This document shows, in pieces, positions 54,549-62,623 of a stretch of DNA of 64,000 nt (position 1 is its first letter; the number at the start of each line of letters is the position of its first letter). Where the stretch lies: the NCBI GenBank assembly GCA_022009855.1, contig CP091727.1:1984001-2048000 (forward strand), read 5' to 3'. The notes under the pieces were generated by a model, which worked only from the letters and a program-made list of their open reading frames with translations, did no database searches and was not told the DNA's origin. The translations under genes and the position numbers were made by a program. Origin of the DNA: Lentisphaeria bacterium (lineage in GTDB: Bacteria; Verrucomicrobiota; Lentisphaeria; Victivallales; Victivallaceae).

Positions 54549-55070
54549 TTACCGTCCCTGTAGACGACGTAAAGTTTCATCCATTCTCAAAACTTCAAAA
54601 TAGCCTTTGGGGGTGTAATGTTGCATTGTATCGGAATGCAGATAATAGAATTTCTTCTGTAATCGATCTAACTCTTCATTTCTGATTTCCAATCCGTTAT
54701 AGTCATGATTAAAAAATCGGAAACCACCAACGAAAAAGGAGCTGATATAGGAGATTGGTAATTTATATAATGCTAGGGAGTCAACTACCGATGATAATTT
54801 TGGGTCATCAGAAGCTCGAAAACGACGAGCATAGGACTCCATAATATTATTATCTTCCCATACAAAATATATACCGCTGCTACACATGATCAGCAGAAGA
54901 ATCATAACAGGAATACCAATTCCCAGTATGATTTTTTTCTTTTCACCCAATAAATTCTTCCTGGTAATTATGATTTCCTGTTGACAATGCGGACATGAAG
55001 AACTTTGTCCGCTCCATTTATTTTCAGCCTGAAACCGAGTTTGACAATGTGGGCATGTAAAAATAAACAT
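54549..55070 (-). CDS. Zinc-ribbon, single-pass membrane protein
   Basis: 173 residues. MFIFTCPHCQTRFQAENKWS then SSCPHCQQEIIIT form an MJ0042-type zinc ribbon. A membrane helix (IILGIGIPVMILLLIMCSSG) is followed by an outside domain (ESYARRFRASDDPKLSSVVD; YYLHSDTMQHYTPKGYFEVL). Same plan as the prophage gene 11671-12135. Six bases before the 54542 start. Function unknown. Confidence 0.65.
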   Translation of the reverse strand: MFIFTCPHCQTRFQAENKWSGQSSSCPHCQQEIIITRKNLLGEKKKIILGIGIPVMILLLIMCSSGIYFVWEDNNIMESYARRFRASDDPKLSSVVDSLALYKLPISYISSFFVGGFRFFNHDYNGLEIRNEELDRLQKKFYYLHSDTMQHYTPKGYFEVLRMDETLRRLQGR

Positions 55071-55084
55071 GATTGAGATCCATT

Positions 55085-55597
55085 CTATTGACGTTGAATG
55101 ATAGTTCTTGCGGCATTTTGAAAGTTAATCATGGTAATAATATAAAATACCAAACCTCCAATTATAGCTCCCAAGTAGACTAAAGTAAAGAATACTCCAA
55201 TAATGAATATCGTATTGGCTCCGATAATCATAAGTCCCCATGCAATGGGAGCTGCTGCTCCACAAATGCAGGCAATCAAAGGCATCGTTTCAAGTTTCTG
55301 CTTCCCCAAGTCAGTAAGAGCATTGAATGCTTTGCCCAATCCCCAAATGCTTACAAACATCCAATATAAGCCGAAAACCGGAATGAACAGGAAACCGACA
55401 GCCTTGCCCGGAGTCACAGAACTTGGTTCCGTTTGAACCAAATTCCAATATTTATATAACAACATGCAGAAGAATACAGCACTGGCGATTCCACCTATAC
55501 CAAATGTTGGGATTGCCAAAGCCAAGGAGAGCCACCACCAGAAGAACAGGGTGTCAAGCTCTTTTATCACAATGGTATTGGAAGTGGCTGGCATCAA
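55085..55597 (-). CDS. Multi-pass membrane protein
   Basis: 170 residues. MMPATSNTIVIKELDTLFFW then four hydrophobic stretches (WWLSLALAIPTFGIGGIASA; PGKAVGFLFIPVFGLYWMFV; IACICGAAAPIAWGLMIIGA; IFIIGVFFTLVYLGAIIGGL). This arrangement is common with zinc-ribbon/GYF-type domains in related bacteria. The start overlaps the end of the 55554 gene by 44 bases, so the two may be one protein split by a base error. Confidence 0.6.
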   Translation of the reverse strand: MMPATSNTIVIKELDTLFFWWWLSLALAIPTFGIGGIASAVFFCMLLYKYWNLVQTEPSSVTPGKAVGFLFIPVFGLYWMFVSIWGLGKAFNALTDLGKQKLETMPLIACICGAAAPIAWGLMIIGANTIFIIGVFFTLVYLGAIIGGLVFYIITMINFQNAARTIIQRQ

Positions 55598-56078
55598 CTG
55601 TGGAAGGCTTGAATTTCTCTGAACTGAAGATGGGGGAGAAGGATTTGTTGGGTTCTACAGATCCTTTACAGAAACGGCAAATTTTTGCCTGAAATTTGAT
55701 CATTTCTCCACAGTGTGGACATGGCTTTTCTGTCGCAGGAACGGCAATGGACTTTTCGCAACAAGCCGGGCATTCGTATTCCTGATTCTGCAATGAGGAA
55801 TCCAAATCAGTTAAAGTCCCGCAGGAAGGGCAAATAAAAGGGAATTTATTGGAAGCAGAAGGATTCTTTGGAGGATGTGACTGTGTTGATACTGGATGTT
55901 GAGCCTCCGTCAAGGTCGGAGAGGTGATTGGCGTTAATTGAATTTTCAGCTTTTCCGGTGTTGTCTCCGGAACAATAGTGATGGTTTGACTACATTTAGG
56001 ACATGCGGCTTCCATGCCGGCCCAATCGTCCTCGGCTTCCAATTTAGCGTTGCAGTGCGGGCATCTGAAGTGAAACAT
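55554..56078 (-). CDS. Zinc-ribbon protein (may continue into 55085-55597)
   Basis: 174 residues from ATG 56078. MFHFRCPHCNAKLEAEDDWA and CPKCSQ make a first ribbon, FICPSCGTLTDLDSSLQNQE and CPACCEKS a second, and KPCPHCGEMIKFQAKICRFC a third. A linker of S/T/P residues separates them. The frame ends in HFQYHCDKRA after entering the next gene. No enzyme motif. Leader hairpin at 56111-56188. Confidence 0.65.
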   Translation of the reverse strand: MFHFRCPHCNAKLEAEDDWAGMEAACPKCSQTITIVPETTPEKLKIQLTPITSPTLTEAQHPVSTQSHPPKNPSASNKFPFICPSCGTLTDLDSSLQNQEYECPACCEKSIAVPATEKPCPHCGEMIKFQAKICRFCKGSVEPNKSFSPIFSSEKFKPSTVDASHFQYHCDKRA

Positions 56079-56110
56079 CTTGCGTTCCTCCTTGTTGGGG
56101 ATTTTTATAC

Positions 56111-56188
56111 AAAAAAAGCGGTACATCCGAAAATGCCCACTTCTACGCCTACCACAGCGCCACAAGAAACATAAATCAGATGTACCGC
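56111..56188 (-). promoter_or_regulatory. Leader hairpin plus T-tract before 56078 gene
   Basis: Minus strand GCGGTACATC (left arm, 56179-56188 read backwards) pairs with GATGTACCGC, enclosing about 50 bases, and is followed by seven T; the ribosome-binding site AGGAGG comes next. It can terminate or attenuate transcription into the zinc-ribbon cluster. Confidence 0.55.
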
Positions 56189-56446
56189 ACAAAGCGGACA
56201 CACCGATTCTGCTCATTTCTTGTGGACGTCAAATGTTGAAGTGGTAGTTCAGAAGTGGACGTCAGTATCAGGTTGTCAGAAATTATTCTTTAAATTACTT
56301 GTGATCAATAATCCTTTCCGTTGTTTACAGATAAGGATTATTATACACCCTCATGCATATGATGTCAAGTAATTATTTGATACAAACGTTCTCTTGCATT
56401 TGGCTGCTTCAGCGTAGAAGTGGGCAAATTACCGGACAAGAAAGAA

Positions 56447-56584
56447 TCAAACCTGATAACATCCTCCGATGGTCGCATGCGGATACTGAGCTTGAGCTAT
56501 TTGTCTCGCACGTGCCATGTGATCTGCTTCAATGATGGTTTCAAAAACCGTGGTGCGAGTTTGAACGACAACTCTGAATTTCAT
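56447..56584 (-). CDS. Small conserved protein, 45 aa
   Basis: ATG 56584 with GGAGG ahead. MKFRVVVQTRTTVFETIIEA then DHMARARQIAQAQYPHATIG, ending GGCYQV. A beta-hairpin plus one helix. I recall similar short proteins in mobile elements of gut bacteria. The stretches 56217-56446 and 56585-56792 hold no further gene; they contain a few AT-rich inverted repeats. Confidence 0.55.
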   Translation of the reverse strand: MKFRVVVQTRTTVFETIIEADHMARARQIAQAQYPHATIGGCYQV

Positions 56585-56792
56585 GAAAATCCTCCATGTT
56601 TGTTGCCGTCTACAGATAATCTACATTCTCCGAAATTCAAGTCTGATTTCAAAGATAAATCATTAATAAATAACAACATATGAGATTATTGGAACAAGAG
56701 TGATCCGAGGCATTCTGGGAGCGATTGCGATTCTGACGATAAAATTAATCATAAGAGCTGTTGATCACGCCCAGAATCGCCCCGGGATGGCT

Positions 56793-57209
56793 TTATGGCT
56801 TTGAGAAAACGAAATCGATGAGTTCTTGTTGTTTTTGGCGGACTTCTTCCGCATCTGCATCGGAGTCAGCCATCGCCTCTTGGTATTGATAATATTCGTG
56901 TTCTCGACCGATCATCTCCGCAACGGAACGAGGAACAATGCGATATTGGGTGGTATCACCGAGTCTTTGGGCGAAAGAATAGATGAGTCTTTCTGCTTCT
57001 TTTTCCGTATTGAAAGCGTAATACTTCAACGCTCCATTCTCTACAAAAAGAGCGAAATATTCCTTGTTCTCAGGGAAGTTGATGTGAAAGTCAGAACTTG
57101 CATTATAGATTATGCGCTCAAATTGTTCGTTGTATCCTGAATCTACTAATCCTTGTAGAACATAACCAAGCTCTCTGAGCAAGGTCTCCATAGTCGCTGC
57201 GTTTTCCAT
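56793..57209 (-). CDS. Hypothetical island protein, 138 aa
   Basis: ATG 57209 with GGAGGGG ahead. MENAATMETLLRELGYVLQG then FERIIYNASSDFHINFPENK and YYAFNTEKEAERLIYSFAQR. Acidic, helical, no membrane segment. The end is EEVRQKQQELIDFVFSKP. Function not recognised. Confidence 0.6.
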   Translation of the reverse strand: MENAATMETLLRELGYVLQGLVDSGYNEQFERIIYNASSDFHINFPENKEYFALFVENGALKYYAFNTEKEAERLIYSFAQRLGDTTQYRIVPRSVAEMIGREHEYYQYQEAMADSDADAEEVRQKQQELIDFVFSKP

Positions 57210-57235
57210 TATTTCCCCTCCAATATTTTTTTCAA

Positions 57236-57373
57236 TTACGCTCTCTTCATAGTACACTTTTTTCCGATACAAATTTTTGGCAAATCCCAACGGCGAAGAG
57301 TTTGCCTTGCAATTCCCAAGCGTTTAGCTGCTTCAACCGCACTCAATAAATAACCATTCGTATTCTTTAACAT
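57236..57373 (-). CDS. Very small HTH protein, excisionase/MerR-like
   Basis: 45 residues from ATG 57373 (GGAG ahead); ATG 57403 would add ten. LLSAVEAAKRLGIARQTLRR is the helix-turn-helix and WDLPKICIGKKCTMKRA is the wing. It is a candidate excision factor or regulator of the island. 57374-57670 upstream and downstream has no further gene. Confidence 0.55.
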   Translation of the reverse strand: MLKNTNGYLLSAVEAAKRLGIARQTLRRWDLPKICIGKKCTMKRA

Positions 57374-57670
57374 TTTTTGCTCCTTCTGGCGTTCATTCGC
57401 CATCAATAAAGAAAAAATATAAAAAAATGTGTACATTGGGGATAATTGTTATAACCCGTGGGTTACAATTTTCAGAAATGGAACTTTACTGGAAGCATTA
57501 TTTTATGATCCGCTTCCTTAGCAGCTGGTTCTAGCAGAAAAAATTATAGAGCTTGAGAAAAAAACTTGAGAATGTTTTTCCCTCAGACTCTATATATTAA
57601 AACTATTTTTCTATTTACGGCACTAGAATCGGGTGAAATCATTCAGCACCTGATTCGTGTAATCTCAAAC

Positions 57671-58099
57671 CTATGCTGTCTTTTTGGGAGACCTTATTGT
57701 CGTATGGATATTGACAAACTGCCATAACGGTCTTGGTTTTGTTTTTTCCCATGGGTCACGACAAAACCAAATAGGTTTATTTATGTATTCGACATGTCTG
57801 TAATCAAAATCCAAAAAGTATCCCCAATCAGCACAGCAATCACGACAGCATTTGAAAAATTTTGCTGGACTGTCATGAATCAAGAAATCGTCAGTAACGG
57901 GATCGAAATCATCAAATTTTAGAGTCGAGAGATCGGTATTTAATCTTTTGATATCGCCGTTTAAAACAAGTATTAGAGTTTCAGACGTTTTCATTTCATA
58001 TAAAATTTGTCCTGTGTGTTCAGGATATCCGTCATAATGACAGCATATTGAGCGAATGATATTTCTTTCTTTGATTCCAATTCTACATCTTGTAAGCAT
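57671..58099 (-). CDS. Conserved phage/island protein of unknown function
   Basis: 142 residues. MLTRCRIGIKERNIIRSICC and HYDGYPEHTGQILYEMKTSE follow the I...........y.H.DGYPe..G.iL pattern common in phages and plasmids. IWFCRDPWEKTKPRPLWQFV ends it. Located after the replication gene, in the same direction, so probably the same operon. Confidence 0.6.
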   Translation of the reverse strand: MLTRCRIGIKERNIIRSICCHYDGYPEHTGQILYEMKTSETLILVLNGDIKRLNTDLSTLKFDDFDPVTDDFLIHDSPAKFFKCCRDCCADWGYFLDFDYRHVEYINKPIWFCRDPWEKTKPRPLWQFVNIHTTIRSPKKTA

Positions 58100-58140
58100 A
58101 ATTTAAATTTCCTTTTTTGTTTTATTTATATTAATATTTA

Positions 58141-59519
58141 TTACTTGTTTTCGATCATACAGTCAAATCCCATATAATGACGATATGTCGTTTGCATAAC
58201 CTCTGCGGCTCGATTTTGAGCATGGCGTGGCACAATCACAGAATCATGGACGGGAAGTGCCGGAATACCTTCCTGAGCCAATACAGAGAGGATGTGGAGC
58301 ATCATTTCTCCGTCCAAACGTTGAAGAAAAATTCCGCAATCACTGCCGAAAAAGCGACGGATTGGTTTGTGATGCTCCATAAGTTCGTCAATGAGTCTTC
58401 TCCAATTCGGCTTGAATTTTTCAACCGCATTCAAAATCTTCATTTCTTTACTGAGGATGAATGGCTTTCGTTTCAATGCCCATAGGGTTCTTTCGATTGA
58501 TTGCAATGTTCCCCTGATACTCCTTGCGTTAAGTAGCCTCAACATCAACGTCTTGTATAAAGAGCGCATTTTTGTTGAAAAATACATGTAGGGATCTTCT
58601 TGTAGCTGGATTTCCATAATGGCATATAGCATTGATATGTGGAGTGCTTTGAAATCTAATTCCACAGTGGATTCTCCATTAATGGTTATCGTTGCTCTTT
58701 CTTCTTGTGAAAGATTCTGCCATCCTGCTCCTCTTTTTACAATTGAATACAATCTGCCTCCACAATCAAAACTTCCCCTTGAAAAAACTGCTGATAATCT
58801 TGGATATAATATTTCTCTGCATGAATTATCATTTCTCCCCAGTATGGGAGGAGTTATATACTTGGTATTGTTATATTTGTAATATGGATTAGGTAATAGA
58901 CTCTTGGATATATTCCTTATATATTGGAATTTATTAGATTTATAGCAGGAATTAATACAAAAAATTTCGTCCGAAAAAAATGAGAAATTCGATTTTCTGT
59001 AAAGGAAGTCGATTTTCCAGATATGTCATGGAGAATTACCGGAGGAATCGGTTTTACAGTGTAAAAATCGGAAAATCTTAATGTACTGAAATGCTCATAA
59101 AGGTTTTTTGTCGCCCAATAACGACTGACTTGTCCCAAATTACTCTCACGGTCGAAATGTCCTCTATGTTCTGCAATGAGCCTATTGTTTGTCAAAAAAT
59201 CCAATACTGTGATGAAAGTCCCTTTTGATAACCTGCGATCCGATAAAGCGGTTTCGCCATTCAAAAAACGGCTTGAGCGGGGAATGGCAACACATTCTCC
59301 CTGCATATACGCCTTGGCAATATTCGCCACGACCATAAAAAGGTATTCGACTACCTGATCCAAAGTTTTGCGTTTGGCATTCGGGCTGATCGGAAAATTA
59401 GGAAGTAGACTCTCAATGAAGTTGCTGACTTCTGAATTATCGATGGATAAATTAACGTCGATAGGACGTGAACTGCCAAAATCATGACAGAACTCAAATA
59501 AATCCTCATAGTTCATCAT
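58141..59519 (-). CDS. Replication protein with polymerase-like palm motifs (frameshifted)
   Basis: ATG 59519 with GGAGG ahead. The N-terminal half is helical with an HTH-like part (LSDRRLSKGTFITVLDFLTN; FDRESNLGQVSRYWATKN). One base missing in the run at 58959-58964 joins it to RPRLSAVFSRG-like sequence and RGAGWQNLSQEERATITING. Motif A-like STVELDFKALHISMLYA and motif C-like GIPALPVHDSVIVPRHAQNR have the conserved D and HD of family-A-type palms. About 459 residues. It probably replicates the excised element. Confidence 0.6.
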
Positions 59520-59688
59520 CACGTACCTCCGTTTTTGCAAGAATACTATCCTTTGCCACAGACTGAACATGTTTTGCAATTTCCTGCTGTATCGGTCTTG
59601 CGACTTCCCTTGAAAGATCAAGCAATTCATCGATATGCGCCGGAGCCACCATTGGAATCAACTTCTTGATGAATTCAGCAGTAGTCAT
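59506..59688 (-). CDS. Small island protein, 60 aa
   Basis: ATG 59688 with AGGAGG ahead. MTTAEFIKKLIPMVAPAHID, then ELLDLSREVARPIQQEIAKH. Acidic helical protein that overlaps the start of the replication gene. Function unknown. Confidence 0.6.
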   Translation of the reverse strand: MTTAEFIKKLIPMVAPAHIDELLDLSREVARPIQQEIAKHVQSVAKDSILAKTEVRDDEL

Positions 59689-59842
59689 CTGGAACCTCCT
59701 CCATGGAGCTGAAACACTCCATACAGCAAATACTCTGAACGTCGTCATTGTTCACTGGATTGACTTTGTGAGCAACATTTTCGCTTTCCGCAATGGTTCT
59801 GAAGCAGACCATACAAAATTTTTCACTTTTTACATTTTTCAT
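59675..59842 (-). CDS. Small Cys-rich protein, 55 aa
   Basis: ATG 59842 with GGGAG ahead. MKNVKSEKFCMVCFRTIAES and DDVQSICCMECFSSMEEVPD contain C..C and CC..C pairs, probably one zinc site. Overlaps the next gene. First gene of the replication-like operon and preceded by a hairpin leader. Confidence 0.6.
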   Translation of the reverse strand: MKNVKSEKFCMVCFRTIAESENVAHKVNPVNNDDVQSICCMECFSSMEEVPDDYC

Positions 59843-59866
59843 TTTTATTCTCCCATTTTGGAGCAC

Positions 59867-59946
59867 AAAAAAAGGGCACTCTGAACAACAAACCAATGCT
59901 ACCGCCGAGGCGATAAGCAATTCGGTGTGGTTGTTCAGAGCACCCC
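59867..59946 (-). promoter_or_regulatory. Leader hairpin plus T-tract before 59842 gene
   Basis: Minus strand GGTGCTCTGAACAAC pairs with GTTGTTCAGAGTGCCC (one bulge or mismatch), enclosing about 40 bases, then seven T and the ribosome-binding site. Same plan as 56111-56188. The 59947-60080 part has no gene. Confidence 0.6.
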
Positions 59947-60080
59947 TTGTGCTCTGTGAATTACTTTTTTCGTGCCATATTAATTATGACATACTAAATA
60001 ATATAGCATTGTATTTTAAAAAGTCAAATTTTATTTGTAAGGCAGTAGATTGCCGCTTTGAAAATCGGAAGGTGACATTA

Positions 60081-60918
60081 GATCGTGTCGTCAATAGTTA
60101 AAAGACCCAAGCTGCAATACATCTGATTTGTACTGCAGCAAGAAACGAAGCGGTGTTTTTAGCATATCTGGTTGCGACTCCGCGCCAACGTTTTAATATC
60201 ATGAATGCATTCTCGACAAAGTGCCGTAACTTGTACAACTCCTTGTCGTATTCACGTTGCGTTTTGCGATTCTTTCTTGGCGGAATAACTGCCTTCATCC
60301 CTGCTTTTTCCGCTTTCTCGACAATTGCGTCCGAATCATAACCGCGGTCTGCCAGAAGAACCTTCGCTTTGATGTTATCAATCAAGGCTTCAGCCTGCTT
60401 ACAATCCGCCGTGGTACCTTCTGTAATAAGGATTCTGACCGGCATACCATGCGCATCCACGGCCAAATGTATCTTGGTGTTGAGCCCCCTTTTGTCTTGG
60501 CCATATCTTGATTGCCTCCACGAGCACCACTCCCATGTGCATGAACTTTGATATGACTTGCATCAATCATCAACAGCTCAAATTCTGGATTGTCAATCAA
60601 TTCCTGCAATAATTTCTCCCAAACTCCTTTGTCACGCCAACGGCAAAAACGCCGGTGAGTATTTTTCCAATCTCCGTAACTCGGTGGCAAATCACGCCAA
60701 GGTGCCCCCGTTCGTAAAATCCAAAATACCGCATTGATAAATTGCCGGTTGTCGCGAGCGTTGCCGCCCCAAGTTCCCTTTGCGCCCCGGTAGCAAAAAT
60801 TCGATTTTAGCCCAAGATTCATCCGATATATCATGTCGTTCGTATGCATTCGCCATTTTCCCGATATCCTTTTTTTTGACGTTTGCATAATATAGCACAA
60901 ATCTATTGACGACACAAC
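60081..60918 (-). mobile_element. IS5-family insertion sequence, copy 2
   Basis: 838 bp, nearly identical to 49649-50486 and in the same orientation. The flanks are TTA and CTA. Together the two copies enclose most island genes, so a composite transposon is possible but not shown. Confidence 0.85.
60098..60856 (-). CDS. IS5-family transposase, copy 2
   Basis: Same three-frame structure as copy 1, including the G4 shift and the A AAA GGG slippery site. Differences include K for R in a YRGAKGTW/YRGARGTW position. The catalytic D, D and E residues are present. Confidence 0.8.
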
Positions 60919-61016
60919 CTAGGAAAGTGATTTCCATTTCAGAAGATTTCTGGAATGACACGAGCAACTTCCTTGTGAGAGCTACTTCAAGACCGTAAAT
61001 GTCAGCCTCAAACAGC

Positions 61017-61036
61017 TTTCGCAAAATTTTCGCAAA
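61017..61036. repeat. Putative integrase arm site (right)
   Basis: TTTCGCAAAATTTTCGCAAA, identical to 43998-44017 and in the same orientation; 80 bases inside the right repeat. Confidence 0.6.
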
Positions 61037-61066
61037 TCTGAGGGGGAAATCCTGCTTTTTCCACAC

Positions 61067-61101
61067 AAAAAAAGAGATCGTGAATTTTACCTCACGACCT
61101 C
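61067..61101 (-). terminator. Terminator of tRNA-Arg, supplied by the island
   Basis: Minus strand GAGGTCGTGA pairs with TCACGATCTC (8-base loop) followed by seven T, 17 bases after the tRNA 3' end. It lies inside the element, so the element brings its own terminator for the tRNA it occupies. Confidence 0.7.
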
Positions 61102-61115
61102 ATTTTGAGCTTAAA

Positions 61116-61170
61116 AATGGTACACCCGACGAGATTCGAACTCATGACCTTCTACTCCGGAGGCAGACGC
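61116..61170. repeat. Attachment repeat inside tRNA-Arg
   Basis: Identical 55 bases to 43902-43956. It covers the CCA end to the anticodon stem of the tRNA plus two outside bases. Confidence 0.9.
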
Positions 61171-61194
61171 TCTATCCAGCTGAGCTACGGGTGC
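61118..61194 (-). tRNA. tRNA-Arg(CCG)
   Basis: 77 bases on the minus strand. Acceptor GCACCCG pairs with CGGGTGT (first pair G-U), D-stem GCTC/GAGC, anticodon stem TCTGC/GTAGA with loop CTCCGGA giving anticodon CCG, T-stem with TTCGAAT loop, and encoded ACCA. The 3' half is the integration site of the island. Confidence 0.95.
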
Positions 61195-61371
61195 CCATGT
61201 CATTGTTATATAAAATACTCGCTTTTTTTGATTTTTAAAGCCGGAGTTGACAAGAATCCCGTTTTTTTAATGATTTTCCCGGAAATCATGGAAATTCCGG
61301 AATTTTCCCTCCCCCTCATCTTCCGAAATTGGTAATTTTTTCAGTTCCGTTCCCGAAATGCCCCTGCGAAA

Positions 61372-61411
61372 TATAAAAGCACCGGCAGAGTGTATCCCCT
61401 CTGCCGGCACC
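61372..61411 (-). terminator. Rho-independent terminator after lipoprotein
   Basis: Minus strand GTGCCGGCAGAG pairs with CTCTGCCGGTGC (loop GGGATACA), followed by TTTTATATTT. It ends the 61435-61944 transcript. 61195-61371 has no gene and includes the tRNA promoter region. Confidence 0.8.
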
Positions 61412-61434
61412 CGCGTCGATTCGCTCCTTACCTC

Positions 61435-61944
61435 TTACTTGATCCGGGAGGGCTTCACCAGCGGATCCACAAATATCAGCTTCTGCCCCGGCTCCAGAAC
61501 GTAGGGAGTCAATTTTTTCACCGAAGTCAGCGTGGCAGGAAAACCCGCAACTTCACATTTGACCTGCTTGAATACAAAATAATCGGTCGTCGTCAGCTTG
61601 TAACGCGTCCCGAGCAGCGTATCCGCTCCATTCTTCTGGCAGGCATCGTACACCGCCGCACTCTTGGCATAATTGGACGGGGACGGGAAAAAACTGAATG
61701 AGGAGAGATCCGAATTGTCCGCAAACCCATCCGATCCCCACGCAAATATCCCGAAAAGCACGTTGACGTTCCCCTCGCCCGAAACGCGCTGGTCTTTGTG
61801 CGTGTAGTACTCCTGATAGCCGGTCGATACCGTCTCCGGCAGCGCCAGACTCTCCGCCCCGTCACTGGTGTTGATCGTGGTGCAGCCGGTGGTGAAGAAA
61901 AATGCCGCCGCCGTTCCCAGTACAACTCCTAGCCACTTCTTCAT
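61435..61944 (-). CDS. Chromosomal lipoprotein
   Basis: 169 residues from ATG 61944 (AGGAG ahead). MKKWLGVVLGTAAAFFFTTG then C gives a lipoprotein signal (TTGC). The rest has SGEGNVNVLFGIFAWGSDGF and SAAVYDACQKNGADTLLGTR, a pattern of TRL-like outer-membrane lipoproteins. VLEPGQKLIFVDPLVKPSR ends it. Cell-surface; function unknown. Confidence 0.75.
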   Translation of the reverse strand: MKKWLGVVLGTAAAFFFTTGCTTINTSDGAESLALPETVSTGYQEYYTHKDQRVSGEGNVNVLFGIFAWGSDGFADNSDLSSFSFFPSPSNYAKSAAVYDACQKNGADTLLGTRYKLTTTDYFVFKQVKCEVAGFPATLTSVKKLTPYVLEPGQKLIFVDPLVKPSRIK

Positions 61945-62022
61945 CTGCAATGCTCCTTTCTTCTAGTTGATTCCCGGTTGCAACGTCCTCTTCCCCTGAA
62001 GAAGCGTCTCACCCCTCACGTA

Positions 62023-62597
62023 TCAGCCCCGAAACCCGGTGCCGCACTCCTCTTCTCCAAAAACCTCCGCCTGAAAGGTGAACAGCCGGGCCTCCGGCCG
62101 TCGCCAGGCATCTTCCGGCAAACCCGCTTTGCGTGAAAGATAGCGCAACGTCGTCTCCCGATCCCAGTGCTGCTCCGGCGCCACCTGCGGCAGAAATACC
62201 GCCCCGCGGCCGCCCAGTCGCAAAATAATCCCATCCTGCCCGATTCGGAACTCCTCCGCAGAGGCGATCGGAGACGCCGGAGTCAAAATCGAAAGTTCAA
62301 TCAAAATAAACGGCAACTCTTCCGCTTCCAGCGGCGGAAAGCGCGGATCACTCTGCGACGCGTTGATCGCATTTCGAAGCAGATTTTCCCCAGCGGTTCA
62401 AACGCTTCAATGTTGCCAATGCAGCCGCGAAGCTCCCCCGCTTCCTTGAGGGTGACGAAGCAGGAACCCGTTTCCGCCAGTCGGGGAAACGGAGGAGGGG
62501 CAGGCAGCTCCGCTCCGGCGAGATCCCGCTCCAGAGCCTCCCTGACAAACTGGAGCAACCGAACTCGTTCTGCCCGGGTGAAGGATCGGATCTCCAT
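62023..62597 (-). CDS. AMMECR1-domain protein (frameshifted)
   Basis: ATG 62597. FTRAERVRLLQFVREALERD, SCFVTLKEAGELRGCIGNIE (the AMMECR1 LRGCIG motif) and FEPLG continue, after adding one base at 62388-62391, with NLLRNAINASQSDPRFPPLE, FILIELSILTPASPI, GIILRLGGRGAVFLPQVAPE and WDRETTLRYLSRKAGLPEDA. Full-length domain of about 191 residues. The family is linked to radical-SAM (AmmeMemoRadiSam) partners; no partner is in view. Confidence 0.85.
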
Positions 62598-62623
62598 ACT
62601 TTGCCTCCTCCATGCGGAACCGG

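Larger units (their letters stand above)
43957..61117. mobile_element. 17.2-kb integrative element in tRNA-Arg(CCG)
   Basis: Bounded by 55-bp direct repeats (43902-43956 and 61116-61170), one inside an intact tRNA gene. A tyrosine integrase starts 125 bases inside the left end. A 20-bp repeat (43998-44017 and 61017-61036) lies 41 bases from one end and 80 from the other. The composition is clearly lower in GC than the prophage and the chromosome. No conjugation genes are seen, so it is more likely a genomic island, a satellite or a mobilisable element. It encodes a replication-like module at its right end. Confidence 0.9.

Noticed and set aside
56353..56683. Plus-strand small frames between 56.35 and 56.68 kb
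   Set aside because: No ribosome-binding sites. The minus-strand 45-residue gene at 56447-56584 with GGAGG explains the coding signal.
49649..60918. Composite transposon made of the two IS5 copies
   Set aside because: The element borders, integrase and arm sites explain the island better. Flanking bases of the two IS copies look like separate insertions.
60999..61238. Plus-strand frame with GTPDEIRTHDLLLRRQTLYP
   Set aside because: It is a translation of the tRNA-Arg gene, a well-known annotation artefact.
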